From Chaetorhynchus papuensis (lineage: Eukaryota; Chordata; Aves; Passeriformes; Rhipiduridae), in the NCBI GenBank assembly GCA_013396525.1, contig VWYX01001231.1:62001-126000 (forward strand): a DNA stretch of 64,000 bases, in the 5' to 3' direction. The position numbers and the translations under genes were made by a program. Shown here in pieces: positions 43,561-57,701 of the stretch (the stretch's first letter is position 1; the number at the start of each line of letters is the position of its first letter). A model generated the notes under the pieces. That model saw only the letters and a list, made by a program, of their open reading frames with translations, made no database searches and was not told the DNA's origin.

Positions 43561-44699
43561 GGGCAGCGGCGCTCTGCTCTCCGAGCACGGAGGATGTTTA
43601 TCCTCCAAAACAAAGGGAAACCATCCCCACGTCGAGGTGGAAAATAATTAAGACAGCTGTGATCAGATCAGATCCTGCAAATGACTTGGTGTCGTTTGTC
43701 AGGTTTTTTTGCTAGAAAGGGCAGATCAGATTTCCCAATAAAGGCCCGTTTCCTCCGGCTGCCAGCCCCGCTCCTGTGCATCTGTCCCTCCCTGTGGCAC
43801 TGCAGCAGGAGGAAAGGCTCTGCTCTGCCCTGCCCCGACACAGACCTTTAGAAGGGTCGCTAACACTTCATTACATAAATATTTTGCTGATACTTTCTCT
43901 CGTATTACATGACATTTTTATCCCTGGAGCCCTGTGCCCACTCAGCCAGATGGAGCACGTGGTGCCTGCTCATGGAAATGGAAAGCAGGGATGGAGCCAT
44001 GGGCTTCTTCCCCTGAAGTGACAAATATTTTCAAGGAGTTTAAGCAAAGGATGTTTTCTGATTGTATCCTGAGCTGCCTGCAGCTGCCTGCAGGAAAAGG
44101 TTAATTCTGGCACGTTTTGGAGAGATGGATGTCACTCAGACTAACAGGAAAGGATGAAAATCATTGAGGTCTCTCCTTCATAAAGATTTGCTCCAATTTC
44201 GAGGTTTGAGCCAAGATTTTCACCTGCATCCCCAAAAGTAATGTGGCAGCCTCTCAGTTCTTCTCCCAATCCCATGGTTTCTTCCTAAATTTTGCCTTAC
44301 ACAATGATAATCCAAGGCACAGACACTGCATGGGGGGTGAGGAGCACCAGGCTGGGCTTTCCCCGTGCCACCCACAGGCCTGGCAAAGGAGGAGTGGGAC
44401 AGGGGTGTCCTGCACCCAGAAATCATCTCACAAAGGGGCCTGAGGGTGGGCAGGGGGGGCCTGGAATGTGATCCCCCTTCAGCCATCAGTGCACAGAGCA
44501 AAACAAACCACCCCGACTACACCTTGGAACAATGAGAGCAGATAAAACCAGATAAAGACAGTGCAGCAAATAATGACCAGAAGACATTTGCAATGTATCA
44601 CAAAAACAGGAAAAGCACACCAGGAAATCTGTGTTTTCCCACAGTTTTCGGAGAAATTATTTCATGATCTGCTTGCCCTGATCATCTTCAATCACCAAC

Positions 44700-44875
44700 A
44701 GTTCTGGGATCGTGGAATGACTTAGGTTGTAAAGGACCTTAAAGCTCATCCCATCCCACCCCTGCCATGGGCAGGGACACCTTCCACTGTCCCAGGCTGC
44801 TCCAAGCCCCAATGCCCAGCCTGGCCTTGGGCACTGCCAGGGATCCAGGGGCTGCCACAGCTGCTCTGGGCAGTT
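44700..44875 (-). mobile_element. CR1 LINE tail
   Basis: Reversed tail complete to the GCCCAGAGCAGC block: GTAAAGGACCTTAAAGCTCA, CCATGGGCAGGGACACCTTC and the AGCCTGGCCTTGGGCACTGC block. Confidence 0.92.
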
Positions 44876-47800
44876 CATTCACTTGCTTATACATTTAATA
44901 TCATCACAGCAGGGAGTGATTCTGCCCCAGAATTTCCTCTTTTTGCCCCCAAGAGCTGAGGGAATCATCACAGCCAGCTCCCATGGGGACACTTTCCCTT
45001 TGGACATGGACTGGGACAAATGCCACCCTCCACCAGGCACATGCAGCACTCAAAATGCTGTTTTCAAACTAAAGATGCAATTTAGTAAAGCCCAAACCAG
45101 GATATTTGAGGTCTGGCACATGCTCATGAAAACCTTGGGATGATGTTATTTAGTGCTGAGCATCTCCAGAGTCCGGTTACAGATTTCTGGGGAAAGTTCA
45201 GTCCACATGTGACACTAAAGTTGCACAGAAAAGGCTCTCAAAAGCTCTGGGAGGGATGTACCAGGAACAGGTAGAAGCTGCAGGAACTGGAAAGGTGCAG
45301 CTGGAACCTCCAGGAGATGCTGAGCTCTCGTTTCTGAGGGTGTTTATAAGTTAGGAAATTGAAATTCCTCTGCCAGCTCTCACAGGAAGGAAATGGGGCA
45401 GAAGGAGCTGCCTGCGCTGTCAGGTTTTATTGTTTCATCGGGACTTCCATGGAAATTCGTGGTTTTCTTAAAGCCACAACTCTGGGTCATGGAGCTGTTT
45501 GAGAAACTCATCTCCCATGCCAAGATTCCTCTCTGAAGCTCCCACCTGCACAGAAAAGGTGGCCCCAAAAGGGGAATATCCAAATCAAAAGTGTTCAAAT
45601 GGTGCAAAACTGAACTTTTAGGGAAAAGGGGTGGGAATGCAGACTCCATCCCTCCAATCTCTTGCTGAACTTCATGGAGCCTGAGGTACTTCACACTTTT
45701 CAAACTGGAAGAGATGGGAATAAGAGATTCCCCATCCAGGCAAATCCCTCCAGCCCGGCAGCTCCGTATCCAGGATAACTCCCACCGGAAGAGGCCACGC
45801 TGCCCAACCTCACCATTCCCAAGGGATGCCTTTGCTTCTCTCCATGGGCACAGGGAGCCTGCCTGGAGTGTCCTCTCCCTGCCTGGAGCACGCTGGCACA
45901 GGGGGAAGGACAGCAGTGACCTCCCTGCAGGGCCAGCAGGTCCCTGTGGAACAGCTCCATTGGCCCCAGGAGCCCCCGGCCCTGGGCAGCTCCGAGCCTC
46001 CTCCATGGGGTTGGGTCAATCCAGGGACAAACCCCATCACTTCCCAATTCCAGCCTGTTTAGGGAAAGCACTCCTTGCTTCCCCCAACCCCTTTTCCTCC
46101 TGGCAGCCTCCTGCCCTGCCATGGGGAAGGGCTATTCTTAGGGACGTCTATTTTGGGTTGGAATGCTGGAATTAAGATCCTTCCTTCCTTTAAAGAAAAT
46201 ACACCCAATGATATTTGAAAGCTTCGGCCCAGCTCGAAGGCTCTGCTGAGTGAAGCAGATTTATTTGTTAGTTTAACATTTACCGGAGGCTGGGATGATC
46301 CCAGCTCCACCAGGACCACCCAAACACCCTCCAGAGGCTCTGGGAAGTCTGGGATATTCCCTTTAATGTGCCGAGGAGCAGCTTCACGGGCTTTACTCAT
46401 TCCCTCTTTTTTGGCACAGCTTTGAATCAGTTGCAAACAGATCTAGTAAAATATTTTCCATCAAAACCCTTTTTGACAGAAAATGGCTTTTGGACACAAT
46501 GGAAACTTTTGTGGAGAAGAAAAATGAAAATAAAGCCTGCTCAGCTGATGCTGGAGGCCTTTATTAGAAACAGAAAGTTGTTTTCCTCCCTGAAAGGTTT
46601 TTGGGAAGGGACTGCCGCTGTGTTTTCGAGGTGAACACGAGTTTGTCGTGGAATTGTCAAAAAAGTTCTCATGGCATTGTCACTCCCGGAGCAGGGATCA
46701 CAACCATCCTTCCCCAGGATCCATCCCCGGGATCTGAGATCCCCCCGCCCTCTGTTCCCGGCCAGCCAGGGGGTGGATGGCTGAAAGCAGGGGCGTTATC
46801 CCAGCTTCCCTCTGAGTTATCTCCTGCTACATCTGACTCCAGGGAATAATTAACACAGACAACATCCTGGCTGGGAGCTGCAATTTCCATTGCCCGGGAA
46901 ATCCTGACATGAAGGGAGAGATTGATTCTGATTCTGCACAAAAAGCTGGAATTCTTGTGTTTGCCAAGGAACAACACTTCCTCCCAGCCAGCAGTTTAGG
47001 GCCATTAGAGTGTTTCACTTCAGCGACTCCTCCCATTATTCCTGTCCCTCCTGTGCCTTTCCCAAATCCCACTGCACGTGTGTGGAGTGATACAATCTAG
47101 AAAGACAATAACATATTAACATTTACGCTCTACATTACATGAAATTAATTTAATGACAGAACAGAAACATTCTGCTTCTGCAGGAGTTTCTATACTGTCC
47201 AAACAAAATATTACCACTTTTTTTTTTTTTGCTGCTGGAAAATGTTGTTGGAATCAGCACATTTCTACTGCGTGGCTCAGGTTCAATTAACCTGCTGGTT
47301 CATATGGAAAGTTATCCTGAAAATAATTTTTTAGTGGCTTTAATACCTGAGGTACTCCCATCCTACTCATCCCCACAACACTTCCACCCATCTTTTTTCA
47401 TCTGCTGCAGTTAAAATGCTGTGCCACAGGTAAGCAGCAAAGACAGAAACTGAGACCGCGTTTTTCCAACCCCATATTCCTGAAAGTTGGCACAAAAAAA
47501 GGCTCAGATCAATTCCATCCCCCTCTGCTTCTCCAAGGGGTCCTCAGGATTAAATAACCAACTTCTGCCGGGTCTGATGGGCCAAGTCCCCATTCCTCTA
47601 TAGCAACAAAACACGGATTTGGCCTTTTGTGTGGCCTGACGGCACTGGAGGCAACGGGACGAGAAATGGGAATGTGTGGATATAGAGACATACACCTCAA
47701 GGTCTTTGGAACACTTTGATTTCACAGGGAGACGTGGAGGTCCTTTTCCAACAACAAAAACGCTCCTTTTTCCCAGCAGTGGTGCTGGGGGATCCTAACT

Positions 47801-48115
47801 GGCTGCTCCGTGGGGAACTCAGAGCTCCTGGCCATTCCTGAGCCATTCCTCGGGACCCACAGCTGTGCCTGCTGTGCCTGATCCCCGCAGAGCAGGAGGA
47901 GAGGCACAGGGACCTGCCCAAATGTGCTGCCTCAGCAGAAATCCCCGATAGAAAAAAGGAAGAGCAGGAATGCTGCTGACTCACCAGGCACCGGGGAGCC
48001 TGGCAAACCCGACAGCAGCACAGAGCTGGGGAGCACGGGGAGCTTTGGCTCAGGAAAACCCCCTGGAATTCCAGTGCCATCACTCAAGGTAGACCTGAGC
48101 TAGAGCTCCCTGCTT

Positions 48116-48145
48116 GGACAGAGGAGGAGGAGGAGGAGGAAGAGA
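48116..48145 (+). repeat. (GGA)n microsatellite
   Basis: About seven GGA/GAA triplets inside a longer purine-rich stretch. Confidence 0.8.
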
Positions 48146-49659
48146 AGGAAAAGCTGTTTTCCAGGCAAGCTCTTGGCATCCCCGAATGTGCCTTTGGAGG
48201 AGAACAGGAGGAAAGATAAATGTGAGCCCTGGCAAACCTGCAGGAGCTGAGTGGGGCACGTGGCTGGAGCGGGAGCATCCCAGGGGGGATTTATTGCCCC
48301 ATTTAGGAAAAAAATTAAACTGCTCTTACATGAAATAGTGTTCTGTGATGGCCACAGCCCTTTGTGCACCCTCCTTTGTCAGGAAGGGTGTTGGGAGCTC
48401 ACAGAAAGGGGCTCGGCACCCACAGCACAGCCCGAGGACGCGGGCTGGCATCCAGAGCTAATCAGCTCTAATTGCACCATCCGTTTGATTTAATTGTGCT
48501 CTTGCTCTCCCTAATTCACTTCCACTCCCCCCTGCCACCCACGGCAGGGCTGGGATTGCAGCAGGATCTCAATCCACGCCATTTGGAGCTGCCTGAGGGG
48601 GCTGGACAGAAAGATTTGTGTGCAACGCCTTTCCCACTGACTGAAAGGCAAACGGGGTAAGGAGGAGTCAGGAGCAAGAGGAACCAAACGGGATTTTTTA
48701 GTATTGAGTTTAGCCCCAAGATTATCACTGAGCATCAGGCTGGGTCTCATGGAGGGGAAAAGGCTCCATCAGGAATGGCAGAGGTGCCTCAGGCCCAGCC
48801 TTGCTCCACCAGAGCCTGGAGTTGGGTTTTCAGCTGATGGCGTCAGGGCTTTCTGGGGGGGCTTTATGCAACACTCTGAAAACACCTTAAAAAAACCTCC
48901 ACAGATAAATAAGCAGGAAAAAAACCCTACAGAGATAAAGTAAAATATTGTGAGCTTTCTTCTGACTTTACTTAACTTCACCTGCCTCCAAATCATTTTC
49001 ATTGGAACAGTTTCTAAAGGAATGTTATTCACATCTAACTAGCTCTGATTTTTCTGTAATTAATAATGTTATTCTGAGAGGGTGAATGGAACTGCAGCAA
49101 TCTCACCCTACCAGCACACACCATCCCTGGGACCAGCGCCCCAGAGCCAAGAGAATTCCCCAGACAGAACAGGGGGCACTAACTGCAGTCTTATCTGTTG
49201 TTACCAGCCTTGCACAAGTGATTTATTGGGATAATCAAAGTCAGAGCGTGGGCATGACTCCCAGCCCCTCCTATGTCACCAGGACAGTGCTGCACTCCTG
49301 GCACAAGCCGAGGGCAGGGCTGGGGTGGCTCCGGCACTGCCCAGGGAGCTCTCCCTCACTGGGATCGGTGATTCCATCCCGTCACTCCCAGCCGGGACCA
49401 GCCCACGGAGCCGCCCTTCACCGGGGCAGGAACGACCTTGGCTGGGCCCTCCGGGCACTCAGACTGGGAGGGAGCATCTCAGTGTTGTATCTGCAGTTCA
49501 TTAGCCCTAAACCACTGTCCTGAGGTGCTGGCAGCTTTATCTGAGTCTGAGTCACCCCGGGAGCCGCCCAGCTCCTCCTGACAGATCCCTGCTGCTGGAA
49601 ACCAGGGTGAGCTGGCCCTGTCATCCCCAGCCCTGGTGCTGCAGGGCAGGAGCTCGGGA

Positions 49660-49870
49660 GATCATGGAATTCCAGAATGGTTTGGGTTGTAAGGGACCTT
49701 AAAGCTCATCCCATCCCACCCCTGCCATGGCAGGGACACCTTCCACTGTCCCAGGCTGCTCCCAGCCCCAGTGTCCAGCCTGGCCTTGGGCACTGCCAGG
49801 CATGCAGGGGCACCCTCATAGGGAACGATTCCTTCCCAGTATCCCATCCATCCCTGCCCTCTGGCAGATG
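49660..49870 (-). mobile_element. CR1 LINE tail
   Basis: Reversed tail: TTCCAGAATGGTTTGGGTTG, GGGACCTTAAAGCTCATCCC, GCCTGGCCTTGGGCACTGCC and a short body to TCTGGCAGATGCTGCATCC. The GGTGCCC and CTGGCACAGGG parts are deleted. Confidence 0.9.
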
Positions 49871-50364
49871 CTGCATCCAAAAAGGGCTGCAAGGAGATGA
49901 GGGATAGGAACTCTTATTGAAGTTGAGGTGTCTCATTTCTGCAGGGCAGGGGAAGCCGGGACAGGTGAGATTTCTCTGGAATCCTGCTCCTGCAGGGCTG
50001 GGTGGATGAAACACTTTCCTCTTACAGGAGGGGATCCCAAAGTCCCTGGGCAGCTTCACACAGCACCGGCATCAGGGAAAGGACCTCGCTGGGTCCTTTG
50101 CTCGCTGTTGCTTTGAGCAGGTTTTATTGAAGTGCAGGATGGAGGCCCCGCGGCCGCTCCGGGCCCAGCGGTTCCATGAGAGCACATCCAGGAAGGCCGG
50201 AGCCGGCACCTGCAGGAGCTGCCAAAACAAATGGCTGAATTACCCAACAGCTTCCTCCCCCAAGACCCGGGCCAGGAATGGGAAAACCAGAGCCAAGGAG
50301 CCTGAGGTGAGGAGCAGCAGCCCTGCAAAAACACAGGGCCCGTGCGGGGCTGGGACGCAGCACC

Positions 50365-50490
50365 TCGGGAATCCCAGAAGTGCTTGGGCTGGAAGGGACC
50401 TGGATGCTCATCTTGTTCCAACCCCTGCTGTGGGTTCCACTGCCCCAGGCTGCTCCAGCTCCTGACACCCGCTGGTGTCACTCTGGGAGT
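50365..50490 (-). mobile_element. CR1 LINE tail fragment
   Basis: Reversed fragment: GAATCCCAGAAGTGCTTGGG, CTGGAAGGGACCTGGATGCT and CCACTGCCCCAGGCTGCTCC. Confidence 0.75.
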
Positions 50491-50605
50491 TTGGTCTGAA
50501 AGAAGCACGTCTGTCCTGCCTGACTGCGGACTCTTCTCTGAATAAGGAGAGAGTTCCCTGGGGACTGGGGAGTGGAACAGGGGCAGACACGGCCCCGGAG
50601 CTCAC

Positions 50606-50752
50606 AAACACACAGAGTCCCCACAGTGCCACACAGTTCCCACAGTGCCACACAGTCCCCGCAGTGCCACACAGTCCCTGCAGTGCCACACAGAGTCCCC
50701 ACTGTGCCACACAGTCCCTGCAGTGCCACACAGTCCCCACGGTGCCACACAC
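50606..50752 (+). repeat. 19-21-bp minisatellite, about 7 copies
   Basis: Unit like CAGTGCCACACAGTCCCCA with small length changes. Long open frames on both strands across it come from the repeat. Confidence 0.9.
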
Positions 50753-52458
50753 ATCCCGCTCCTCGTGCTCTGCTCCATTTGGGAAGGAAAAGGAACATCC
50801 CTCCGGCAGAGCCGGGAGCTGCGCTGTGGTTTGGGTTTCACTACAGGCTTTTTATAGCTCGCAGGGACACAAAGCTCTGTAACGTGAGAAGGTCGGGGTG
50901 AGGCTGCCAGGGCCACAGCAAACGCTGCCTCCAAGAGCAGCCGAGCACAGAAACACAGCCCTGCCACCACCAGCCACGGTGACACCATCCCCAGCAGCCC
51001 GGGGTGACACAGAGCCGTGGCCCCAGGGAAAGACGTCTGTTCCCACTTATTCCTCATCTCTGTTCCAGTGAGGGGTCACCCTCGTGCCTGGTCACGAGGA
51101 GCCCCCACGCCCCGTTCTGGTGTCCAGCAGTGCCGGACCAGGCCCTGCAGCAGCTGCTCCCAAGTGCCAGGGCAGGACTCGGGGGCTGCTCCTTCATTTC
51201 CACACCACAAAGCTCTTGGAAGGAGCTGCTGGCTCCACGGCTCTTTACCTTGGATTGCAGAGAGCATATTTGTGCTTGAGTCAATATGAAACTGATTGTT
51301 TGGGCAAGGAAAGAATTCAGACCCCAGATTCTGTTCCCCTCAATGCGAGGAAACTTTGGGGGGAAAAAAGCTTGGAAAAAAATTTTTTATCCAAGTTGGT
51401 TGGAATCTGCAAGAAAAATGCGGAGGCACAAGAGCAGAATCCAAAGTGAAACACGAACTGGATGGATCCTCTGAGCTGTTCAGGAGCAGCCTGGAATGGG
51501 AGCGGTGAGGTGGCTGCGGTGGGGGACCCAGGGATGTGTGAGCAGCCCACCCGGCTCTCCCTCCCTTTCCAAAGTGCTCATTCCCAAATCCTGCCCAGAC
51601 TGCACCAAGTGCTCCAGGAAGCCTCACAGGGAAACAGGAAAAGCAATGAGGGCTGAGTGGAGCCGTGCTCCGACAGCACCTCCTGCCCTCCGGGATGTTT
51701 CTGGAGCACCACGGGATCCTGGGTAACCCGGCGGGGCTTCACTGGCTCTGAAACGGCTGTGCCACAACAGAGCCTCCTTCATCACATGCTGCTGACGAGT
51801 TTTCCACAAGCAAACTCAGGGATGCTCCCAGGGACAGCTCCTGAGACACAGCCTGGCTGTGGATCCAAAATTGTCTCCTGTGTTTCAGATCAGATTAAAA
51901 AAAAAAACAAAAAAAACTCCACTGAAAGACAATACCCAAGTGGGACACAGCCCCTGCCCCGGACCCTCCCAAAGACAAGGCATCTTTCCCCATTTCAGAG
52001 CAAAGGCACCGGCTCTGCCTCTCTCCAGAGCCACCTGAGGCCTGGGGACAGCCAAGGGAAAGCAAGAGAAGTCACCCCACCAGGGACAGAACAACCCCAG
52101 ACCCTCCTTCAAAAGGAGGCACCAAGGAGCCTTTTCTCAGTTTGAGACACCCTTTTTTCTTTCAGGTCAATACCAAGTGGGAGTGCAGAGTGTTTGGTGC
52201 AGAAATCCCTTCAGCAAAGCAGGGCCAAGGACCGAGGAGACACTTGGTGAGCCTGTGCCATTTGTCCCTTCTCCTCCTGTGCTCAGAGCCTGCTCCCAGA
52301 CCAGTCCCTGCCACTTGGCCGGGCACAGCAGGGAAACCAATGCCCCACGTTTCAGAGGGAGATTGCATTTCAGAGAGAAACCTCTGGCATTTGGCCCTAG
52401 GACCCTACAGGGGATGAATGGGGTGGGCTGGGTGCTCAAAGAGCCCTGTCCAGGCTGG

Positions 52459-52531
52459 GGACAGGGAGGGATCCACCCCCAGCCCGTGTCCCGTGGACAG
52501 GGATGGATGGATCCACCCCCAGCCCGTGTCC
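52459..52531 (+). repeat. Two-copy tandem repeat of about 37 bp
   Basis: Both copies carry GGACAGGGA followed by GGATCCACCCCCAGCCCGTG. The second copy has an extra GGAT. Confidence 0.8.
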
Positions 52532-55219
52532 TCACCCCTGCTCCCCACAGGAGGCAGCTCAGTGGGACTGGAAATATTCTGTGCTGGGTAAGAGCGAGCA
52601 CTTGCCGGGAGCTCCCACAAAGGCTCCGGCACGCTGGGATCAGTTCCCAGTTCTCAGTCCCAAATATCCCTTCACATCAATGCTCGGGGCAGGACACAAA
52701 ACACCAGTTACCTGCTGGGATGTGGGGCAGGGCCTGACTCCCTGCGAGTGTTTTCCTGCCCATTTTTATCCACTGCATGATGAGAGCTGAATTGCCCCAC
52801 TGAGAGAATGGTGTGGAGCTGGCAGAGGGCCCCACAGCCCCCAGGAGATCCATCCCCAAAAGCTGTGTCAGCACTGGGAGGGATGGGGAGGGGACGGGAT
52901 GGGAGGTGGCTCGCCTGGAATTCAGGCAATGTGGCCATCAAAACTGGAGAACTGTGCTGCTCCAGGGAGGGGGAGGAAGAGTTTTCCAGGGCAGAAGTGC
53001 TTATTCATCATCAGAACTCTTGTGGAAATTGTCCAAAACGTGGCTGTTTGCAGAAGTGAAACCTCTCCTCAGCACGTCCCTCCTGTGACACAGCCCTGGG
53101 AAAGGATTCTCCTCCCTGCAGGAGGTGGGAGCAGGGCAGAGGCTCACCCTGGGAATGTCCCTCCCAGGCAGGGCTCACTCTTGGCTCTGCTGCTTCCTCA
53201 GAAAACTTGTACCAGTCCCAGCCTGTCCAGCTGCAGGAAGAGAAGCTGAGTTGCTGGGAGAAATCTCTTCCTCCAGTCCCTGTCCTGGGGTGCAGAGCCC
53301 GGGGAGCACAGCACAGCACAGCACGTGGGACAGCTCAGAACTGTCACCAGGCTGCTCCCAGGGTGTCCCCAGCACCTGCAGCACTCCAGGAACACAAGCA
53401 CAAACGTGGGCAAGGCTCAGGGTGGGATGGAGGGATCTGCAGGAAAACAAGCAGTGGGAGGCCTTTTATCCCAGAGGGAGTCTGTGCATGGAGCACATCA
53501 GCTGCAATGTTTTCCAGCAAACTGAGGGGCTGGAACAAAGCCAGGGCAGCCAGGAAAGTAATTTCCACTTTCTGTTTCACAATAATTGATCTGCCTCATT
53601 TGCAGTGCTGGAAGCAAAGGGCCTGGCCAAAATTTGCAGGGAAGTTCACTTGGGTGTGAAGTCTCACTCTGCCTCCTTCAGAATCCCACCTCTCCATCCC
53701 AGGCTGGAGCAACAGCTGGAACCTCTGCCCAGTGCCGGGAGCAGAGCAGGGGCTGGATCTGACCATGGTGGGTCCCCAGACTTGGAAAATGGAGCAGTTT
53801 AAGGTTAAAGTCAGCACAAAGTCCAGTGGGACCCAGAGCTGCTCTGCGTGGCCAAGCTGAGTGTGACCACACCGGGAATGTCAGCAGAGGAGTCCTGGCC
53901 CCGTGTGGGGAGGAGTGTCCCATTGGACTTTGGCTTTAATTGAACTGATTCATTTCTCCCCCATAAAACAGCTATTTTAGTAAAAAGCAGCGCCTGGTTG
54001 CTCTTGTTCCACTCCAAATCCCAGAGAAATGAGGAGGAATGGAAAAGCTCACCCAGGCTGGGACTGAGGCCCTGGGTACCTCGAGGTGCCACAGGGAGCC
54101 CCAGCCTGAGCAGCTGCCCAGGAGGCACCAACGCTCTGTGTGTGCCCAGCACAGACTGGCACCGGGGACCGGCCCAGGGCCACCGACCCCACGGAGCCCA
54201 GCCCGGCTGTGCCCGCCCCAGACCAGGGAACTGACTCTGGGGCAGGGCACCAACAGTCAGGCTCCTAAACCAACTGGTTTTACCCCAAAACATCTCTCAC
54301 AGGTGGAAAGCATTTTTAAGGGCCAGGTAAATGCTCCACCTGCCCTATTGCATTGCTCCAGGGACGGCAGGGTTTGCACAGCTGGAAGCACCAAACTCTG
54401 AAATCCCCCTGCTCCCAGTGACCAGAAGCTCTCAGGCACCCACTCGGACCAGCTTGTCCAAGCAGGATGTGTTTTTCCGAGCCAAAGTCTACACAAAACC
54501 GTCCTGCAGTGGATTCTCAAGGCCTTTTCCAGCAGGAACCTTCCCCTGCCTGTCCCTTCCCGGGGCTGTGCAGAGGGCAGCAGCACAGCTGCTCTCACCT
54601 GGCTCCAAGGTCACACCGAGGTTACCACAAGGCTCCTCCAGCTCCTGCCCCACCCTTTTACAGCCTCACCCGTCACTCCCACACCCTCAGCTCTGGGATC
54701 CTGCAGGGAGGAGAGCTCCCGCTGGAAGTGCTGACTCGTGTCTGTGCACAGCAGCACCTTTCCTGCATACTCTGGGCACAGAGCACGGGCTCAGCATCCC
54801 TGTTTATCCACCAGGGAGTGAATCAGCAGGTCTGGAGCCGGCTTGCTGGGATCAGCTCCCGTTGGGATGGATCTCTGTTATCGGCGCTGGACTTTGCCAT
54901 TGATCTGCCCCAGGGAGCCTGGCTCAGGCCCAGGGCGGCCCTGGCAGCCACAGAGAGGTTCTGTTCCCCCAGCAGGTTTTCATCTCCCCCCTCCAAGACC
55001 TCCCCATGACCTCAGCTCTCAGCACAGCCGCTTCCAGCTCCCAGGGATCGATGCTGATTTAATTGCTGGAGCATCTTCCAGGAAATGTGCTGCTGGATCC
55101 ACATGTGGGTGGAGAGAAAGCAGAGGAGTGAGCTGGTGAGCATCAGAGCAGGGCTGGCCTTGGCTGCCATCCTGCTGTAAAACCCTCAAATTCAGGCTCA
55201 GACTCTTGGAGGGGAAAGG

Positions 55220-55800
55220 AGAGTGGCCAGGAGATTGAGGAGGGGATTCTGCCCCTGTGCTCAGGTGAGACCCTGTCAGCAGAGCTGCCCCAGCCCTGGG
55301 GCCCAGCACAGGAGAGACCTGGAGCTGCTGGAGCCAGGCCAGAGGAGGCACCAGGATGAGCAGAGGGATGGAGCAGCTCTACTGGGAGGAAAGGCTGGGA
55401 GAGCTGGGAATGTTCAATCTGGAGAGGAGAAGCTCTGGGGTGACCTCAGTGTGACCTTGCAGGGCCTGAAGGAGCTGCACGAAACATGGAGAGAGGCTGT
55501 TCACAGGGGCCTGGAGGGACAGGACAAGGGGGATGGTTCCCACTGCCAGAGAGCAGGGTTACGTGGGGTACTGGGAACAAATCCTTCCCTGTGAGGGTGG
55601 GCAGGCCCTGGCACAGGGTGCCCAGAGCAGCTGCGGCTGCCCCTGGATCCCTGGCAGTGTCCAGGGCCAGGCTGGACACTGGGGCTTGGAGCAGCCTGGG
55701 ACAGTGGAAGGTGTCCCTGCCATGGTAGGGGGCTGGAATTGATGTTCTTTAAGGTCCCTTCCAACCCAGCCCCTTCTGTGTTTCTCTGACTCTTTGATCT
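55220..55800 (+). mobile_element. CR1 LINE, longest copy in the window
   Basis: About 580 bp. Begins in the CR1 body (TGAGACCCTGTCAGCAGAGC, GAGACCTGGAGCTGCTGGAG), passes GAAAGGCTGGGAGAGCTGGG and GGCCCTGGCACAGGGTGCCC, and ends CCTTCCAACCCAGCCCC. No open reverse transcriptase frame. Confidence 0.93.
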
Positions 55801-57534
55801 GCATGTTCCAGAGGAAGAGTTACTGATTTTCAGTGCTGCTGTTCTAAACTCGACCTTTGTGGATGTTTCCAGTGCAGGGGAGGAACCCAAATGCCAGTGC
55901 TGAGGCAGCAGAGGCTGCGGGAGCAGGGAGGGCTCGGAGCCTGCAGCCAGCGTGGGGAGCCTGGGGAGCTGGCACAAAGCTGGGCTCTGTGGGACACACC
56001 AGAGCAGTGGGGGCATTGTCCCGCTCCAGCAGCCTGGGGAACACGCCCGAGGTCAGCCCAGGGCTTGAGGAAAAGCACTTTGAGGTGAGATGGAGATTTC
56101 TGGCCACGTTTTGGAGGATCCCCCTCAGAGCCGCAGGGCACAGCGAGCCAGGCTTTAACCCACTGCTCGTCAGGATTGTGTTTCCTGCCTTTAAGGTGCA
56201 AGAGTTAAATCCTCCTGGAGTGACCCTGCAAGGCCCTGAATCCACCTGCAGAGCCTCCCAGGCATTATCAGCCCCACCTTCCTGCCTGTAAGGCTTTTTC
56301 CCATCACAAAGAGCTGGAAGTTTTTCCCCCACATGAGTCAGGGTTATCTCTCCATTAGTTGCTCTCCAAAGTGTCCCAAAATCCACAAATCCAACCTTCC
56401 AAACCAGCTGCTCTGAGCAGCACCACAGAGCAAAGCCCTGCAGGGCACCAGCCCAGAGCACTGCCAGGACCACCCACAGCTCTGGCCAGGGGCAGCAGCA
56501 CAACCTCATGGAAAGGTAAAAAGGCTTTGGAGAGCCACTCCTGACCTTTGGAACATCCTCACCTGCCACCCACATCCAGCTCCCCTTCCTGCTGAGGCAG
56601 GGAAGGAACAGGACCCAGAGAGCTTTAACTCCTGGGAACAGCCCCAAAGCTCCAGCGAGCAGGACCAGACCTGGGGAAGTGGCTCAGGTGAAACAACACC
56701 CTGAGAACGTCTCAAAGTACTTCAAAACTGTGAGGTGAAGCCCTTCACCCCAATTCCACAGATGGGGAGACAGAGGTGAAGTGAAATGGACCTTTCACAT
56801 GCAGCCATGGGTGACCTGAGGACACCTCCCTGATCACCATCCTCTGGAGTTAATCACAATGCAGGCTCAGACCCTGCTGTGCTGCAGCCCTGCCCTGCAG
56901 AGAGCCAGGGCAGTTTGTAGCAAGGGATCCCCAGAGCACCCCGAGATCCCTGTGAGTGCCTCATGCCTGGATTGGGAACACTCCCAGCAGGTCCAGGCAC
57001 ACAGAGGCTCCCCCTGCCAGGGGCTCAGAGCTGCCTGCAGCCATCCTGAGGGTCCAGCGGGGATGTGCTGTGCTGCAACTGGAAGCAGATTCACAAAGAG
57101 AGCTGTGTTCAGGCACCGAGCTATAAATATTCCTTTTTGAAAAGGCATAACTGGAAAAATGTCTAAATGTCTATTTTTGCCTCCTCTGCTTCACCCACTC
57201 GAAACATTGACATCATACCAAGCTCCTACTGAGGCAGAGCCACTCCGAGAGCTGGGGCAGCACAGCTGCTCCCAGCACAAATGCTGGGACAGGAAAAAAG
57301 CATCTTTGTGTCCTGGGAGGATGGAGCAGTGCCTGGGGAGGGGAATTCTTGCACGGAAATTGCAGAGAGCAGCTCTGCCACTGCTCTGAGCTCCCGATAG
57401 AAATGACTCAGCAAAGCCCAGGTCAGGCTGTCACGGCTTTGCCCTGGCTCAGCTGAGGGCCAGGACTCCTCCAAGAGGCCTCCAGCAGCCCGGGCTCAGC
57501 CTCAGTAGCCACCCATGGAGTGGTTTTCTCCAAC

Positions 57535-57680
57535 AGAATCATGGAATAGTTTGGGTTGAAGGGACCTTTAGAGCTCACGTGCTCCATGCAATGAGCAGGG
57601 ACAATCCCCCCTCAGTTCCACAGCGACTGCAGAGGTGCTGCCACAGCTGCTGAGAGCCGGAGCGGGGGGAGCTGCTGACA
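57535..57680 (-). mobile_element. CR1 LINE tail fragment
   Basis: Reversed end: GAATCATGGAATAGTTTGGG and TTGAAGGGACCTTTAGAGCT, with a degraded continuation. A 52-bp minisatellite starts directly after it. Confidence 0.7.
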
Positions 57681-57701
57681 GCGCCAGGAGATGCCCCCCA
57701 C

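Noticed and set aside
52142..52260. Strong polypyrimidine acceptor (CTTTTTTCTTTCAG) with a short frame on the + strand
   Set aside because: A single isolated splice-like signal without homology, donor partner or neighbouring exon; such signals occur by chance at this scale.
55844..56647. 267-codon minus-strand frame
   Set aside because: No family motif and composition-driven; not supported by splice signals or similarity that I can recognise.
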